Assembly: GCF_009696275.1 (NCBI RefSeq)
Contig: NZ_VUMI01000003.1
Span: 1 to 64,000, forward strand
Direction: 5' to 3'
From: Eisenbergiella porci
GTDB lineage: Bacteria; Bacillota; Clostridia; Lachnospirales; Lachnospiraceae
DNA length: 64,000 nt
The notes under the pieces are model-generated. The model saw nothing but the letters and a program-made list of their open reading frames with translations, had not been told where the DNA came from and searched no databases. Of the stretch, positions 63,071 through 64,000 are shown piece by piece. The translations under genes and the position numbers were made by a program. Each line of letters starts with the position of its first letter. Position 1 is the stretch's first letter.

Positions 63071-64000
63071 TTATCTGGAAAGGATTCCGCTCCTTCTGAC
63101 TGCTTCCACAGCCTCCCTGATCGTCTCCACAGGCAGGGTGAGGGCGAAACGTACATGTCCTTTTCCCAGCTCGCCGAAGCTGCTTCCCGGCGTACACAGC
63201 ACGCCTGTTTTCTCCATAAGCTCCATGACGAATGCGGTATCGTCTTCAAAACCTTCTGGTACAGGCGCCCAGGCAAACATGGTGCCTTCGCTGTCCGGCA
63301 CATTCCAGCCGATGGAACGGAAGCCGCCGCACAGGGCATCCCTTCTTTTCCTGTATTCCTCACACTGGAGAAGCACAGGCTCGTCCGGCCCGGTCAGCGC
63401 TGCAATGGCTCCGTACTGCACAGGCAGGAATGTTCCGTAGTCAATCTGGGAACGCAGCTTTTTGAAGTTCTGCACCAGCTCCCTGTTTCCGGTAAGGAAG
63501 CCCATCCTGGCCCCCGTATAGTTATAGGATTTGGAAAGGGAATAGAATTCCACGCAAACTTCCTTTGCCCCCGGAATGGAAAGAATGGAAATCCCCTGCC
63601 TTCCGTCATAAATGATATCCGAATAGGCGTTATCATGGATGATGACCAGTTCATGTGCCTTCGCCCAGGGAATCAGTTCCTCGTAAAAAGAATGGGGGGC
63701 GCATTTACATATGGGGTTCATCGGATAGGAAACTATCATAAACTTTGCTTTATCCGCCGTTTCCCCCAACGCCTCCAGATCGGGTAGCCAGTAGTTTTCC
63801 TCCGTTAAGGGATAGGTTACCAGCTTCGCTCCCGCCAGAGACGGCCCGATGGCAAAAATCGGATAGCCCGGATCCGGCACGAGGACAATATCGCCTTCAT
63901 CGCAGAGGGAAAGGCCTACATGGGCGATCCCTTCCTGAGAACCATAGACGGACATGATTTCCTCCGGCTCCAGCTGCACGCCGTAGCGTCTCTGATAGCG
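63071..64000 (-). CDS. Class I/II aminotransferase (DapL-like), 5' part outside window
   Basis: A PLP-dependent aminotransferase whose first part lies beyond the window edge; about 309 residues are visible. The catalytic Lys is in YSLSKSYNYTGARMG, preceded by the Asn/Tyr pocket VSYPMNPICKCA and HDNAYSDIIYDG. The similarity to LL-diaminopimelate aminotransferase-like enzymes is clear, though substrate cannot be fixed. The stop is at 63071, after which the NrdR boxes start about 140 bp away. Confidence 0.88.
   Translation of the reverse strand, partial: RYQRRYGVQLEPEEIMSVYGSQEGIAHVGLSLCDEGDIVLVPDPGYPIFAIGPSLAGAKLVTYPLTEENYWLPDLEALGETADKAKFMIVSYPMNPICKCAPHSFYEELIPWAKAHELVIIHDNAYSDIIYDGRQGISILSIPGAKEVCVEFYSLSKSYNYTGARMGFLTGNRELVQNFKKLRSQIDYGTFLPVQYGAIAALTGPDEPVLLQCEEYRKRRDALCGGFRSIGWNVPDSEGTMFAWAPVPEGFEDDTAFVMELMEKTGVLCTPGSSFGELGKGHVRFALTLPVETIREAVEAVRRSGILSR

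Overview
The window looks like chromosome of an anaerobic, spore-forming gut Clostridium of the family Lachnospiraceae (Bacillota); I cannot name a genus. The evidence is the gene families: a cotJA-cotJB-cotJC coat operon and a GerA/SpoVAF germination protein, class III (oxygen-sensitive) ribonucleotide reductase NrdDG, a monomeric [FeFe] hydrogenase, FeoAB iron uptake, several plant-glycan hydrolases, and near-universal AGGAGG ribosome sites with sigma-A promoters. Base composition is moderate, with AT-rich intergenic regions and a few very GC-rich palindromic islands.

Layout. 1-3000: end of a decayed integrative conjugative element (repA, a small DUF gene, a PcfB-like gene, a VirD4/TraG coupling protein cut off after its Walker A half). 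3.1-9 kb: GH36 alpha-galactosidase, a small membrane protein, a sulfatase, a DUF3048 protein. 9.4 kb: tRNA-Thr(CGT). 9.6-17.1 kb, all minus strand: acetyltransferase, mscS, glgB, DUF1015, serA, serC. 17.7-22.3 kb: leuB-ilvD-ilvB branched-chain amino acid operon with a clear promoter. 22.6-24.5 kb: yajC and tgt. 24.7-26.7 kb: membrane acyltransferase and a C39/BtrH-like protein. 26.9 kb: aroC. 28.1-31.7 kb: domain-permuted GH3 beta-glucosidase and a lactonase-type beta-propeller. 32.6-37 kb: XRE-cupin regulator plus potABCD polyamine importer. 37.1-41.8 kb: peptidoglycan-binding protein and a decaying ABC efflux system without permease. 41.9-46.5 kb: pseudouridine synthase, Cys-rich protein, DUF5662, a GH13 protein that appears catalytically dead, DUF1292. 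46.5-51.3 kb: hydrogenase-gltX-helicase operon. 51.7-56.7 kb: PD-(D/E)XK protein, feoAB, cotJ operon. 56.8-64 kb: DegV, SpoVAF-like protein, nrdD-nrdG-dut and a partial aminotransferase.

The most unusual structure is a set of three long intergenic palindromes. Two (17290-17525 and 23073-23316) have perfect inverted arms of exactly 79 bp each, unrelated in overall sequence; the third (31979-32466) is a larger imperfect foldback with arms of roughly 220 bp. None has a recognisable transposase or target-site duplication. Short motifs (TTTGCAGGTGC, GCGAGGAG) recur between some of them. Other notable points are a GH13 debranching-enzyme homologue with all three catalytic positions replaced, a dut terminator whose 3' arm carries the ribosome site of the spoVAF-like gene, a pair of NrdR boxes 31 bp apart before nrdD, and a Fur box just downstream of the feoAB promoter.
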